From NCBI GenBank assembly GCA_046160305.1, contig JBJXGX010000151.1:44175-108174 (forward strand): 64,000 nucleotides of DNA, in the 5' to 3' direction. The position numbers were made by a program, and so were the translations under genes. The stretch comes from SHXR01 sp046160305 (GTDB lineage Bacteria > Pseudomonadota > Gammaproteobacteria > Burkholderiales > SG8-39). The first letter of the stretch is position 1, and each line of letters begins with the position of its first letter. The notes under the pieces were generated by a model. That model was given only the letters and a program-made list of their open reading frames with translations, made no database searches and was not told the DNA's origin. This document shows, piece after piece, positions 8,262 through 16,420 of the stretch.

Positions 8262-9150
8262 TGGTTCCGAACCAGCGTTTGAAGTTTTGCATCATTCGCG
8301 CATCGAGCAGTCCGCTCGGGCGCACCACCATGGCGACGATGATCAACGTGCCGAAGAGGAGGTTCCGCCAGTCACCGAGAAATCGCAGCGCCTCCACCAG
8401 GATGCCCTGGACGAAAATCACCGCGAGCAAGGTGCCGAACACGCTCGCCATGCCGCCGATGATCGGGTAGGCCACCGCGAACACCGACTGCAAGACGCCA
8501 AATGCGAGATGCTCGATATGCGTCGTGTAATGGGCGTAGAGGCCACCCGCGATCCCGGCGATGCCACCACCGATCGTCATCGCACTCACTTTTACCGCGG
8601 TGAGATTGATCCCGACCGACTGCGCCGCCACCTCGTCGTCGCCGACCGCTCGCAGGACCGCACCGTAACGCGATCGATCGATCCACCACACCGCGGCCAT
8701 GACCAGAATCACGAAGACCCATACGAACACCATGACATCGAATGTCGTCCAGCCGTTCTCGGGGAAGAAGCGTATTTGCCGAAAGCCTTCAGGGCCGAGC
8801 GGGCCGACCCGCACATTGCCCTTTTGCACCTGGTAGTCGAAGTTGAAGAAGAACAGGCGCACGCCCTCGCCGAACGCGAGCGTCGCGATGACCAGCATCA
8901 ATCCGCGCACGCGCAGGGCGGGAAAGCCTACGGCACCCGCGAACGCCGCACCGAGAAAGCCGCCCGCTATCAATGCGGGAACGATATGCCAGCCGAACAG
9001 CACGGTCAGCATGCCCGAGGCGTACGCGCCCAACGCATAGAACGCCGCCTGGGCCATGCTCATCTGGCCGGTATGCAGGACGATATAGGCGGACAGGCCC
9101 AGCAGCGTGTGTATGCCGATGATTTGAATGAGACCGAAATAGAATTCCAT
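8245..9150 (-). CDS. livM: Branched-chain amino acid-type ABC transporter permease LivM (first copy)
   Basis: This LivM permease of 301 residues shows MSMAQAAFYALGAYASGML, LRVRGLMLVIATLAFGEGVRL and a C-terminal VVRPSGLLDARM. Eight to ten hydrophobic segments are visible. It forms the first permease pair with the LivH immediately upstream (gap 16 bases) and runs into livG. It shares the family motifs with the second LivM but little exact sequence elsewhere, so the two pairs probably have different histories or specificities. Confidence 0.93.
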   Translation of the reverse strand: MEFYFGLIQIIGIHTLLGLSAYIVLHTGQMSMAQAAFYALGAYASGMLTVLFGWHIVPALIAGGFLGAAFAGAVGFPALRVRGLMLVIATLAFGEGVRLFFFNFDYQVQKGNVRVGPLGPEGFRQIRFFPENGWTTFDVMVFVWVFVILVMAAVWWIDRSRYGAVLRAVGDDEVAAQSVGINLTAVKVSAMTIGGGIAGIAGGLYAHYTTHIEHLAFGVLQSVFAVAYPIIGGMASVFGTLLAVIFVQGILVEALRFLGDWRNLLFGTLIIVAMVVRPSGLLDARMMQNFKRWFGTNGRPA

Positions 9151-9166
9151 GCGATCGCGGAGGCGT

Positions 9167-10036
9167 TCAGGTCTTCTTGGCGAATATGCCGTCGGGACGG
9201 AAAATGAGAAACACGAAGAGCAGCATCATCACATAGAGGTCACGCTCGGTGACGCCTCGCAGGTGCTGGAAAAGATTCTCCAGACCACCCACCATGAGCC
9301 CGGCTACGATCGCCCCGGGAATGCTTCCCAACCCACCGATGACCGTGACGATCAGGCCTTTCACGGTAAGCGGCCCGCTGATGAGGATGGAGAGCGTGCC
9401 GATCGCAGAGCAGATCAGCGCGCCGGCCACGCCACCCAGAATGCCGGTGATGACGAACGTGAGCGCATTCACCTGCGTCACCCGAATGCCGCATAGCTGT
9501 GCCGCGACCGGCTGCTGCGCAACCGCACGCGTCGCGAGCCCCAAGCGGGTTCGATGCAAAAGGAGAAGCAGTACGACCATGCATACGACGCAGACGAAGA
9601 ACATCAGGATCAGGTCGCCGCGCACTGAAATCTCCCCCGCACGGAGCATGACGTCCTCGATCATCGGCGGATAGTTCTGCGGCATCCCCTGCGTGGCATG
9701 GGAGATCAATTCGTCGATGAGCAGCAGCATGCCCACGGTCGACATCAGGGTCGCGTTCTCATTCCGCACCGGGATCAGATGGAAGCAGATGTAGTAGATG
9801 AGGTACCCGATGACGCCGCCCGTTACGAGCGCCAACAAGAAAATAACGAGCGACGGTGCGTTCGGAAACAGGTTGAACAAGATGAGCGCCGCGTAGGCGC
9901 CGCCGATCGAGGCGCTCGCATAGGACATGTTGAGCTTGTGCATCACGCCGAATACGAGCGTGAAGCCGATACCGATCAGCGAATAGGTCGCCCCGAACAG
10001 GAGCCCGTCGAGCACGGCTTGGATGAAATCGAACAT
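9167..10036 (-). CDS. livH: Branched-chain amino acid-type ABC transporter permease LivH (first copy)
   Basis: This 289-residue LivH permease starts MFDFIQAVLDGLLFGATYSL, carries GFTLVFGVMHKLNMSYAS and ends with GGLGSIPGAIVAGLMVGGLEN. It follows the receptor gene livK, but a strong intrinsic terminator lies in the 123 bases between them. Expression of the permeases therefore depends on read-through or on a promoter in that gap. It pairs with the LivM that follows. Confidence 0.93.
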   Translation of the reverse strand: MFDFIQAVLDGLLFGATYSLIGIGFTLVFGVMHKLNMSYASASIGGAYAALILFNLFPNAPSLVIFLLALVTGGVIGYLIYYICFHLIPVRNENATLMSTVGMLLLIDELISHATQGMPQNYPPMIEDVMLRAGEISVRGDLILMFFVCVVCMVVLLLLLHRTRLGLATRAVAQQPVAAQLCGIRVTQVNALTFVITGILGGVAGALICSAIGTLSILISGPLTVKGLIVTVIGGLGSIPGAIVAGLMVGGLENLFQHLRGVTERDLYVMMLLFVFLIFRPDGIFAKKT

Positions 10037-10110
10037 CGCGGATATCGGAGTGCGGAGGCGGGCAGGGCGTCCAGGGCGTCTATAGATTGGGCGGCTATGG
10101 CCGGTGCATC

Positions 10111-10141
10111 AAAAAACCCGCCCCGGGCATCCGGGACGGGT
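10111..10141 (-). terminator. Intrinsic terminator after livK
   Basis: On the minus strand an 11-base arm (10141-10131) and its complement (10126-10116) form a very GC-rich stem with one internal mismatch and a GCAT-type four-base loop, followed directly by six T residues (10116-10111). It lies 19 bases after the livK stop and before livH. This is a textbook rho-independent terminator and should make the receptor transcript much more abundant than the permease/ATPase message. Confidence 0.88.
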
Positions 10142-10159
10142 CTTGCTTCCTCTTCCGGA

Positions 10160-11359
10160 CTACAGCGGATTGTGCAGGACGACCCAGTGGCCACCTTTCG
10201 CATGCACGAACACGAACGGCTTGTCCGCTTCGCGATCTTCAGTGCGCTTGACCACGCCGAGCAGTCCGTTCGTTTGTTTCAGGCTGGCGAGCGCGTCGCG
10301 AATCTTGCGACGATCGGCCTGGACCGATGCCGCATCTTTCTTGCCCGAGATCTTGGCGGCCTCGATGGCGTCCTTGATGATGAACACGTTCTCCCATGCC
10401 GCCATACTGTGCAGGTCGGCCGCGCCCTTGAACTTCGCGGTGGCGTCTGCCGCGAACTTGGAGTCCTTGCCCACCGGCGCGAAGCTCGTCGGGATGATCA
10501 TCCCTTCGGCCTGCTTCGGGCACCCCTGCAACGTCTCGAGGCTGGACGTGCTGGTAAGCCCCACCACCAGCTTCGGCTTCACCCCCTGGCGCTGCATCTC
10601 CTTCAGCACGCCGCAGGTCGTGAAGGGATGGGCCGCGATCGACACGACGTCCGGATTCGCCTTCTTGATCTCACGCACCTGGGTCGAGAAGTTGGTGTCG
10701 TTCAAGAGCCATTTCGATTCGCCCAGCACTTGATAGCCGTTCACCTGCGCGCGATCCTTCATCACCGCATACCACGAGGCGCGCGAATGGGCAAAGTCTT
10801 CCTCGACACCGCCATAGATCGTCTTCACCTCGGGGTGCTGCGTCTTCAGCCAGTAGAAAAGCGAGGCGTACATCGTCATTTCGCTTGGCACATTGCGGAA
10901 CGCCCACTCGGAGATCTTGGCGAGGCCGACCTTGATCGCAACGTCGGTGAAGATCGGAAATTGCAGGCCGGTGTCACTGGCATCACCGACCTTCTTCTGA
11001 AGAACGCCAAACAGCGGCTCCGCGACATTCGAACAGGTGGGTCCGATCGCAACCAGCGTATCGGTACCGGCCAGCCGGCGTACGACGGAAATGCCTTCTT
11101 CGGCAGTGCATCGATCGTCGAGATATTCGCCAAGCGCCATCTTTGCGGTGGTGCCATCGCCCAACTTGACGCCGCCGGCTTTGTTCACCTCGGCGACAGC
11201 CGCGTTGAGCGCCGCTTCGCTATTGAGGCCGAACAATCGCAGAACCCCCGACTTGGTGCCGAACCCGGTGATCTTGACCGTCGCCTCCTGTGCGAAGGCC
11301 GATCCGACGGTCAGCGTCGCTGCAAAGACCGCAGCAACCGCAAATGCGAGCTTGCTCAT
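10160..11359 (-). CDS. livK: Periplasmic ABC transporter substrate-binding protein, LivK-like (Peripla_BP_6)
   Basis: The 399-residue precursor has a Sec signal peptide (MSKLAFAVAAVFAATLTVGSAFA, cut near 23/24). The type I periplasmic-binding fold follows, with AALNAAVAEVNKAGG and GPTCSNVAEPLFGVLQKK in the first lobe. It captures the ligand in the periplasm and delivers it to the LivHM permeases. The first gene of the operon, it has a good promoter upstream and its own terminator. The sequence is typical of the large betaproteobacterial family in which many members bind aromatic or carboxylic acids rather than Leu/Ile/Val, so the ligand is open. Confidence 0.93.
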   Translation of the reverse strand: MSKLAFAVAAVFAATLTVGSAFAQEATVKITGFGTKSGVLRLFGLNSEAALNAAVAEVNKAGGVKLGDGTTAKMALGEYLDDRCTAEEGISVVRRLAGTDTLVAIGPTCSNVAEPLFGVLQKKVGDASDTGLQFPIFTDVAIKVGLAKISEWAFRNVPSEMTMYASLFYWLKTQHPEVKTIYGGVEEDFAHSRASWYAVMKDRAQVNGYQVLGESKWLLNDTNFSTQVREIKKANPDVVSIAAHPFTTCGVLKEMQRQGVKPKLVVGLTSTSSLETLQGCPKQAEGMIIPTSFAPVGKDSKFAADATAKFKGAADLHSMAAWENVFIIKDAIEAAKISGKKDAASVQADRRKIRDALASLKQTNGLLGVVKRTEDREADKPFVFVHAKGGHWVVLHNPL

Positions 11360-11431
11360 CTGTCTTCTCCTGAAGAAGAACCGCCCCTGTAGATCGGGCC
11401 CGTGCTCGAAGCAGAGGGGGTTAGCCGGGAG

Positions 11432-11460
11432 ACACTACGACCGAATCAAGAGGCTGTCAA
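11432..11460 (-). promoter_or_regulatory. Sigma-70 type promoter for livK
   Basis: On the minus strand a perfect -35 TTGACA (11460-11455) is followed after 17 bases by TAGTGT (11437-11432; four of six consensus bases). The predicted transcript starts about 65 bases upstream of the livK ATG. The rest of the 312-base divergent region (11360-11671) shows no gene I can support; the other side drives the YdhR-like gene from an AAAGGAGC ribosome site. Confidence 0.6.
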
Positions 11461-11671
11461 TCGTGTTGCATGCATCGCGCTAGGCGCACCGGTCCGTGGT
11501 GCGGATTTCGGTGCACTGCACAATTTCATGCCGGGCCATTGGTCGCGCTTGTGCCTGCCCTTACGCGCGTGCTCATGCATCGCCGCTAAAGCGGACTCGC
11601 AGGGGATCTTGCGCGCCGCCCGCGATTGACCAACAATGCGTGGGTCATCTTCTTCCTGAAAAGGAGCGCCC

Positions 11672-12007
11672 ATGATCACCGCCCATGTCCGCTACACGCT
11701 GCCGGTGTCGATCGACCACGACGCATGCCTCGCCCACTTCGCCAAGATCGCACCGGGATTCCGCGGCGTAAAGGGGCTGATCAGCAAACACTTCATCTGG
11801 AGTGAGAGCGGGGTCGCCGGGGGCGTCTACCAGTGGGAAACCCTGGCGGATGCAAAGGCGTTCTATACCGGGCCGTGGCGCCAGGGCATTGTCGATCGCT
11901 ACGGCATGGAGCCGCAGATCGACTACTACTCGGTGTTCGCGGTTACCGATAACGCCGCCGGCACGGTGAACGTACTGGGTGAGCCGATGAAAAAGAAAGC
12001 CGCCTAG
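11672..12007 (+). CDS. YdhR-like small ABM-fold protein (putative monooxygenase)
   Basis: This 111-residue cytoplasmic protein has the dimeric alpha-beta barrel pattern of the YdhR/ABM family: KIAPGFRGVKGLISKHFIW, GGVYQWETLADAKAFYTGPW and a terminal SVFAV strand. Such proteins bind small, often aromatic or quinone-like ligands; a true monooxygenase activity is rarely proven. An AAAAGGAGCG ribosome site supports the ATG. It is divergent from livK and converges on the DsbA-like isomerase, with the two stop codons sharing the CTAG at 12004-12007. Confidence 0.75.
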   Translation: MITAHVRYTLPVSIDHDACLAHFAKIAPGFRGVKGLISKHFIWSESGVAGGVYQWETLADAKAFYTGPWRQGIVDRYGMEPQIDYYSVFAVTDNAAGTVNVLGEPMKKKAA

Positions 12008-12591
12008 GATTTCAACAGCTCTTCGACGTACCGCAGCCGATCCTGCCCGAAGTGCATGCGCGGCCCGACAAAGAAGGTCGGTGCGCCGAATACTCCGCGC
12101 GCAACAGCTTCGTCGGTCGCCGCCTTCAGGGCGTCCTTCACCGACTGATCCTGGGTCGCTGCAAAGAGTTTGGGCGCATCAAACCCCGCCGCCTTGAGCA
12201 CCTTGCCAATGACGGCCGGGTCGTTCATGTTCTCCGCGTCCGCCCAGATTGCTTTGAACATCGCGTCGGAATATTTCACCAACGTGCCTTCGCGAAGGGC
12301 ATGGATCGCACCACGCATGAGTGCAAGCGTGTTGATGGGGAAGTGCGGATTCCACTGAAACGCCACGCCGTAGCGGCGCGCGAAGTCTTCGATGTCCGCA
12401 CGCATCCACTTGCCCTTTGCAGCGACCTCCACCGGTGAGCGGTTGTTCGTCGCCTGGAAAACGCCCCCCAGAAGAATAGGTTTGTACCGGATGGTCGCGC
12501 CGGTGCTTGCCGCGAGCTTGGGCAACTGCGTGTAGGCGAGGTAGCTGGTCGGGCTGCCGTAGTCGAAATAGAAGTCGACGGATTTGGACAT
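12004..12591 (-). CDS. 2-hydroxychromene-2-carboxylate isomerase family (DsbA-like, kappa-GST fold)
   Basis: The 195-residue protein has a thioredoxin fold with a helical insert. The active-site motif DYGSPTSYLA carries the GSH-contacting Ser in place of the DsbA cysteines; RYKPILLGGVFQATNN and GVFGAPTFFVG are further family signatures. Characterised members isomerise 2-hydroxychromene-2-carboxylate in naphthalene breakdown with glutathione, but most homologues are uncharacterised paralogues. The ATG at 12591 follows AGAGGAGA; longer starts are unconserved. It is 35 bases downstream of the SDR and probably co-transcribed with it. A GSH-dependent isomerisation of an aromatic-pathway intermediate is inferred. 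Confidence 0.8.
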   Translation of the reverse strand: MSKSVDFYFDYGSPTSYLAYTQLPKLAASTGATIRYKPILLGGVFQATNNRSPVEVAAKGKWMRADIEDFARRYGVAFQWNPHFPINTLALMRGAIHALREGTLVKYSDAMFKAIWADAENMNDPAVIGKVLKAAGFDAPKLFAATQDQSVKDALKAATDEAVARGVFGAPTFFVGPRMHFGQDRLRYVEELLKS

Positions 12592-12626
12592 GCAAGTCTC
12601 CTCTTGACTCTTAAGAATCGTGCGGT

Positions 12627-13358
12627 TCAAGCCATCGGCTCCAGCCATGGTCGCATGTCGAGCTCGAATGTCCACGCGCTGCGCTTCTGTTTGTGCAATG
12701 CCCAGTAGGTATCGGCGATGTCATCCGGGGCGAGCAGTCCATCGGCCGGGCGCGACGCAACAAGCTCGGGAAATCGTTCCCGCACAAAGGGCGTATCGAT
12801 CGGCCCGTCGATCACGACATGGACGATATGCAGGCCCTCCTTGCCGAACTCGCGGGCCATGGACTGCGCGAGAGCGCGCAGGCCGAACTTTGCGCCCGCG
12901 AAAGCCGAATAGCCTTCCGAGCCACGTATCGCCGCCGTCGCACCGGTAAAAAAAATCGACCCCCGGCCCCGTGGGGCCATGACCTTCGCCGCTTCGCGCC
13001 CGGTAAGAAAGCCCGCCATGCAGCCCATCTCCCACACCTTGAAATACACCCGCGCGGTGGTTTCGCGCAGCTTGAAGAACACGTTGGCGCCGATGTTGAA
13101 GACGACGATCTCAAGTTTGCCGATGTCGCGCTCGATGCGTTCGAACAATGCGATCACCTGCTCCTCGCGGCGCGCATCGCAGCCGAACGCATGAACCGCA
13201 CCACCCGCGGCCCGGATCTGCTCGACGAGCGGCGCGAGCTTATCTTCGTTCCGTCTTGCGACGCAGACCTTCAGCCCTTCTTGCGCGAAGCGCCGGGCGA
13301 GCGCGGCACCGAGGCTGTCGCCCGCGCCAATCACGAGCGCCGTGTCAGGGGTGCTCAC
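12627..13358 (-). CDS. Atypical short-chain dehydrogenase/reductase family protein (catalytic Tyr replaced by Phe)
   Basis: This is a 243-residue Rossmann protein of the SDR superfamily. The nucleotide loop reads VIGAGDSLGAALARRFA instead of the classical TGxxxGxG. At the place of the YxxxK catalytic pair it reads SAFAGAKFG, so the Lys is kept but the Tyr is Phe. It may be a reductase with altered chemistry or a non-catalytic protein. The GTG at 13358 has a GGAGAA ribosome site; an ATG at 13388 has none. It is the first gene of a two-gene unit with the DsbA-like isomerase and divergent from the GST gene. Confidence 0.8.
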   Translation of the reverse strand: MSTPDTALVIGAGDSLGAALARRFAQEGLKVCVARRNEDKLAPLVEQIRAAGGAVHAFGCDARREEQVIALFERIERDIGKLEIVVFNIGANVFFKLRETTARVYFKVWEMGCMAGFLTGREAAKVMAPRGRGSIFFTGATAAIRGSEGYSAFAGAKFGLRALAQSMAREFGKEGLHIVHVVIDGPIDTPFVRERFPELVASRPADGLLAPDDIADTYWALHKQKRSAWTFELDMRPWLEPMA

Positions 13359-13479
13359 GTTTTCTCCGTTATCAGGTTGTGGGATCATGCACCTGTGCGC
13401 TGCCCGCCTACGCGCGGTGCGCTTTCCAGTTTAATGGGCAATCCGAGACGATGCCACACCGACAATCAAGGGGGGCTGC

Positions 13480-14169
13480 GTGCCACCGAATGATCTGACC
13501 CTGTGGGGAATGGGAACCGTGCGGCAGTTGCGCCCACACTGGATGCTCGCCGAGCTTGGCCTCGAGTACGACTATCACGCCTTCCATCCGCGCAGCGGTC
13601 AGACGACCACGCCTGAATTCCTTGCGATTAATCCGCGGCATAAAGTGCCGGTGCTCCGGCATGGATCGCTCCTCATCACCGAAAGTGCCGCGATCGCGCA
13701 GTATCTGAGTGATGCATTTCCGGCGAAGGCCGGGCTCTACGCGCCACGCGATGCGGCCGGCCGGGCGCGGGTCGCCGAGTGGTGCTACTTCGCCATGACC
13801 GAGCTGGATGCGCATGCGCTTTACATCATTCGCCGGCATGCGGATCTGAAGCATCTCTATGGTGACGCACCCGCGGCGGTCGATGCGGCGCGGGAATATT
13901 TTGCCGATCAGTTCAATGCCGTCGTACCCCGCATCGAGGCGGCCGGCGAGTTCCTGGTGGGGGATGGATTGAGTGTCGCCGATATCGTGCTGGTGACGAC
14001 CCTCGACTGGGCGATTTCGGCGGGACTGCCGATCGCGGCCTCCGCGCGTGCCTATCGCGATCGGCTCGCGGCACGCGCCGCGTATCGCACCGCGCACGCA
14101 CGCACCTTCCCGAACGCGGGTGTCACGCCAATCGGCGTGCAGCCGTATTCACCTCCAGAGAAAGGTTAG
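13480..14169 (+). CDS. Glutathione S-transferase family protein
   Basis: The 229-residue protein has an N-terminal thioredoxin fold (LTLWGMGTVRQLRPHWMLAELGL), the cis-Pro KVPVL and the GSH-binding ESAAIAQYL segment. An all-alpha C-terminal domain contains the N-capping SVADIVLVTTLDW. It probably conjugates or isomerises an electrophile with glutathione in the cytoplasm. The start is GTG after AAGGGGGGC. It is followed after 5 bases by the CoA-transferase and heads the plus-strand unit. The substrate is not predictable; the neighbouring GSH-dependent isomerase family member suggests a shared pathway. Confidence 0.85.
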   Translation: MPPNDLTLWGMGTVRQLRPHWMLAELGLEYDYHAFHPRSGQTTTPEFLAINPRHKVPVLRHGSLLITESAAIAQYLSDAFPAKAGLYAPRDAAGRARVAEWCYFAMTELDAHALYIIRRHADLKHLYGDAPAAVDAAREYFADQFNAVVPRIEAAGEFLVGDGLSVADIVLVTTLDWAISAGLPIAASARAYRDRLAARAAYRTAHARTFPNAGVTPIGVQPYSPPEKG

Positions 14170-14174
14170 CGATC

Positions 14175-15374
14175 ATGGCCGGTCCATTGGCGGGTGTTCG
14201 TGTGCTGGACCTGACCACGATGGTCTCGGGGCCGGTTGCCACGATGATGTTGGCCGATCAGGGCGCCGACGTGATCAAGATTGAATCACCGGGTGGCGAT
14301 TTAATGCGCAACTACGGGACCGGTGCGAACGGCATGGCCGCGTCGTTCCTGTCATGCAATCGCAGCAAACGTTCGCTCGCGCTCGACCTGAAGACGCCCG
14401 AAGGTCTGGCGATCGTGAAGCGACTGGTGCCGACGGCCGATGTGCTGGTCCAGAACTTCCGGCCGGGCGCCATCGAACGAATGGGGCTTGGCGAGGATGT
14501 CGTGCGTGCGTTGCGGCCGGATATCATCTTCGTGTCGATCAGCGGCTTCGGTGAATCGGGGCCCTACGCGCATCAGCGTGTCTACGATCCGGTGATCCAG
14601 GCGCTCTGCGGATTGGCCGAAATCCAGGCCGACTACCATGTCGACGGCCGACCGCGGATGGTGCGCACCATCATTCCGGATAAGACCACCGCACTTTGCG
14701 CTGCGCAGGCGATCACTGCCGCGCTCTTCGCGCGCGAGCGGAGCGGCGAAGGCCAGCATATCCGGTTGGCGATGCTCGATGTGATGATCGGCTACCTGTG
14801 GCCTGAAGCCATATCGACCTTGACCATCGTCGGCAAGGAGGTCGATCCGTCGAAGGGACAGATCATCGGCGACATGGTCTACAAGACCCTCGACCGCTAT
14901 ATCACCGCAAGCGCCGTATCCGATGCCGAGTGGGCGGGTCTTTGTCGTTCGCTTGAACGCGAAGACCTGATCGACGAGCCACGCTTCAAGACGGTTTCGT
15001 TGCGGACGCAGAATGGCGCGGAGCGGCGCGCCTTGCAGCGTGAAGAAATCGCGAAGTGGCCCTCCGCAGAGCTTCTGCAGAAGCTCGATCGCGCGGGCGT
15101 GCCGTGTGCTCCGATTCTGAGTCGCGTCGAATTGCTGGACGATCCGCAGGTCCGCGAGAACAAGCTGCTCGAGATCCACGATCTTGAGGGTGGGGCTAAG
15201 GTGCGACAGCCGCGACCGGCAGCGCGGTTCGATCGGACGCCCTCGGCAATTTCCTCAATGGCACCGCAGCTTGGCGCGCACAACGCTTCGATCCTTGGCG
15301 AGCTTGGATACGCCACCGATGAGATCGAGCGCATGGCGCGGGTCGGTGTGCTGGTTGGTGCTCAAGGCCGCTAA
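14175..15374 (+). CDS. Class III CoA-transferase (CaiB/BaiF family)
   Basis: This 399-residue enzyme has the family opening GPLAGVRVLDLTTMVSGPVATMMLADQGADVIKIE. SISGFGESGPYAHQRVYDPVIQALCGL lies near the conserved catalytic Asp region, and GVPCAPI is in the C-terminal part. It moves CoA between a donor thioester and a carboxylic acid, giving the free acid access to beta-oxidation-type steps. The stop codon overlaps the ATG of the Bug receptor gene (TAATG), so uptake and activation are probably co-expressed. The acid is not identifiable from sequence. Confidence 0.92.
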   Translation: MAGPLAGVRVLDLTTMVSGPVATMMLADQGADVIKIESPGGDLMRNYGTGANGMAASFLSCNRSKRSLALDLKTPEGLAIVKRLVPTADVLVQNFRPGAIERMGLGEDVVRALRPDIIFVSISGFGESGPYAHQRVYDPVIQALCGLAEIQADYHVDGRPRMVRTIIPDKTTALCAAQAITAALFARERSGEGQHIRLAMLDVMIGYLWPEAISTLTIVGKEVDPSKGQIIGDMVYKTLDRYITASAVSDAEWAGLCRSLEREDLIDEPRFKTVSLRTQNGAERRALQREEIAKWPSAELLQKLDRAGVPCAPILSRVELLDDPQVRENKLLEIHDLEGGAKVRQPRPAARFDRTPSAISSMAPQLGAHNASILGELGYATDEIERMARVGVLVGAQGR

Positions 15375-16366
15375 TGCCACGCATGATGATTCTCTCAATC
15401 TCGTTGCGGGTCGCATGCATGCTCGCAATCCCGTTGTGCGCTGGTTTTTCCGCGCCTGCGTATGCTCAACTGGACTATCCGAACCGCCCCATCCGACTCA
15501 TGACGCCGGCCGCGCAAGGCGGTACAACCGACATCCTCGCGCGCGTGATCGGTGCCCGCTTGGCCGAGGTGTTCAAGCAGAATGTGCTCGTGGAGAATCG
15601 CGCGAGCGCCTCAGGTGTAATCGCCGGAGAGATCACGGCGAATGCGCCTCCTGACGGCTACACGCTCTTGCTCGCCTATCACCAGCACACGGTCAACGCC
15701 GCGTTGAATCCGAAGCTCCCGTATCACGCGGTAAATAGCTTCACCCCGATCACGCAGCTCACGACGGCCGGACTCATGCTGGTCGTCAACCCTTCCGCAC
15801 CGGTGAAGGATCTCGAGGGCTTCATCGACTGGACGAAAAACTTCAAAGGCGCTCTCAATTTCGGTTCAGCGGGCAACGGCAGCGGCGGGCATCTCGCGGG
15901 CGAGCTCTACAAACTGATGACCGGCGCGAAGGCCGAGCACATTCCGTACAAAGGGATGGCGCCCGCGCTGATGGACCTGATCGCCGGGCAATATCAATTC
16001 TCGTTCGCCGGCATGCAGGCCTCGCAGGCGCTCGCGCGCGGTGGGAAGTTGCGGGCGATTGCCGTGACAACCCCGAAACGCATTGCCGCACTTGCCGATC
16101 TTCCCGCGGTCGCGGAACGCCTGCCGGGATTCGAAGTGGTCGGCTGGTACGGCATCATCGGACCGGCGAAATTGCCGAGCGCTATCGTTACGCGCCTCAA
16201 TGAAGAACTCGTGAAAATTCTCAATCAATCCGATGTACGCGATCGGATCATTGCCGACGGCGCGGAACCGGTGGGCAGCGCGCCCGAAGCATTTCGCCAG
16301 TTCATGCACGCCGATCTGGAAAAATGGGCGAAGGTCGTGAAGGATAGCGGCGCGAAGCTCGACTAG
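15374..16366 (+). CDS. Bug-family (TctC) periplasmic solute receptor
   Basis: The 330-residue precursor has a Sec signal peptide ending PAYA (cut near 31/32) and the mature start QLDYPNRPIRLMTPAAQGG. GADDL-type features are modified to GSAGNGSGGHLAGELYKLMTG and HIPYKGMAPALMDLIAGQ, both Bug hallmarks. These proteins bind carboxylates in the periplasm for tripartite tricarboxylate transporters or act as sensors. No TctA or TctB membrane gene is present, so it is an orphan receptor, as is frequent in Burkholderiales. It is coupled to the CoA-transferase by a one-base overlap. Confidence 0.93.
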   Translation: MPRMMILSISLRVACMLAIPLCAGFSAPAYAQLDYPNRPIRLMTPAAQGGTTDILARVIGARLAEVFKQNVLVENRASASGVIAGEITANAPPDGYTLLLAYHQHTVNAALNPKLPYHAVNSFTPITQLTTAGLMLVVNPSAPVKDLEGFIDWTKNFKGALNFGSAGNGSGGHLAGELYKLMTGAKAEHIPYKGMAPALMDLIAGQYQFSFAGMQASQALARGGKLRAIAVTTPKRIAALADLPAVAERLPGFEVVGWYGIIGPAKLPSAIVTRLNEELVKILNQSDVRDRIIADGAEPVGSAPEAFRQFMHADLEKWAKVVKDSGAKLD

Positions 16367-16420
16367 GCGGCCATCGCAGCCGCGTGATCAATGAACAACG
16401 TGAACAAGAAGGGGAGCGCT

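Noticed and set aside
7999..9207. 402-residue plus-strand frame opposite livG and livM
   Set aside because: Antisense to conserved ABC genes; composition is rich in Arg/His as expected for a shadow frame.
9698..11392. 564-residue plus-strand frame opposite livK and livH
   Set aside because: It is an antisense shadow of two clear transporter genes in GC-rich DNA and contains no recognisable motif.
12951..12958. Poly-A run as part of a terminator on the minus strand
   Set aside because: It lies inside the SDR coding sequence and has no stem next to it.
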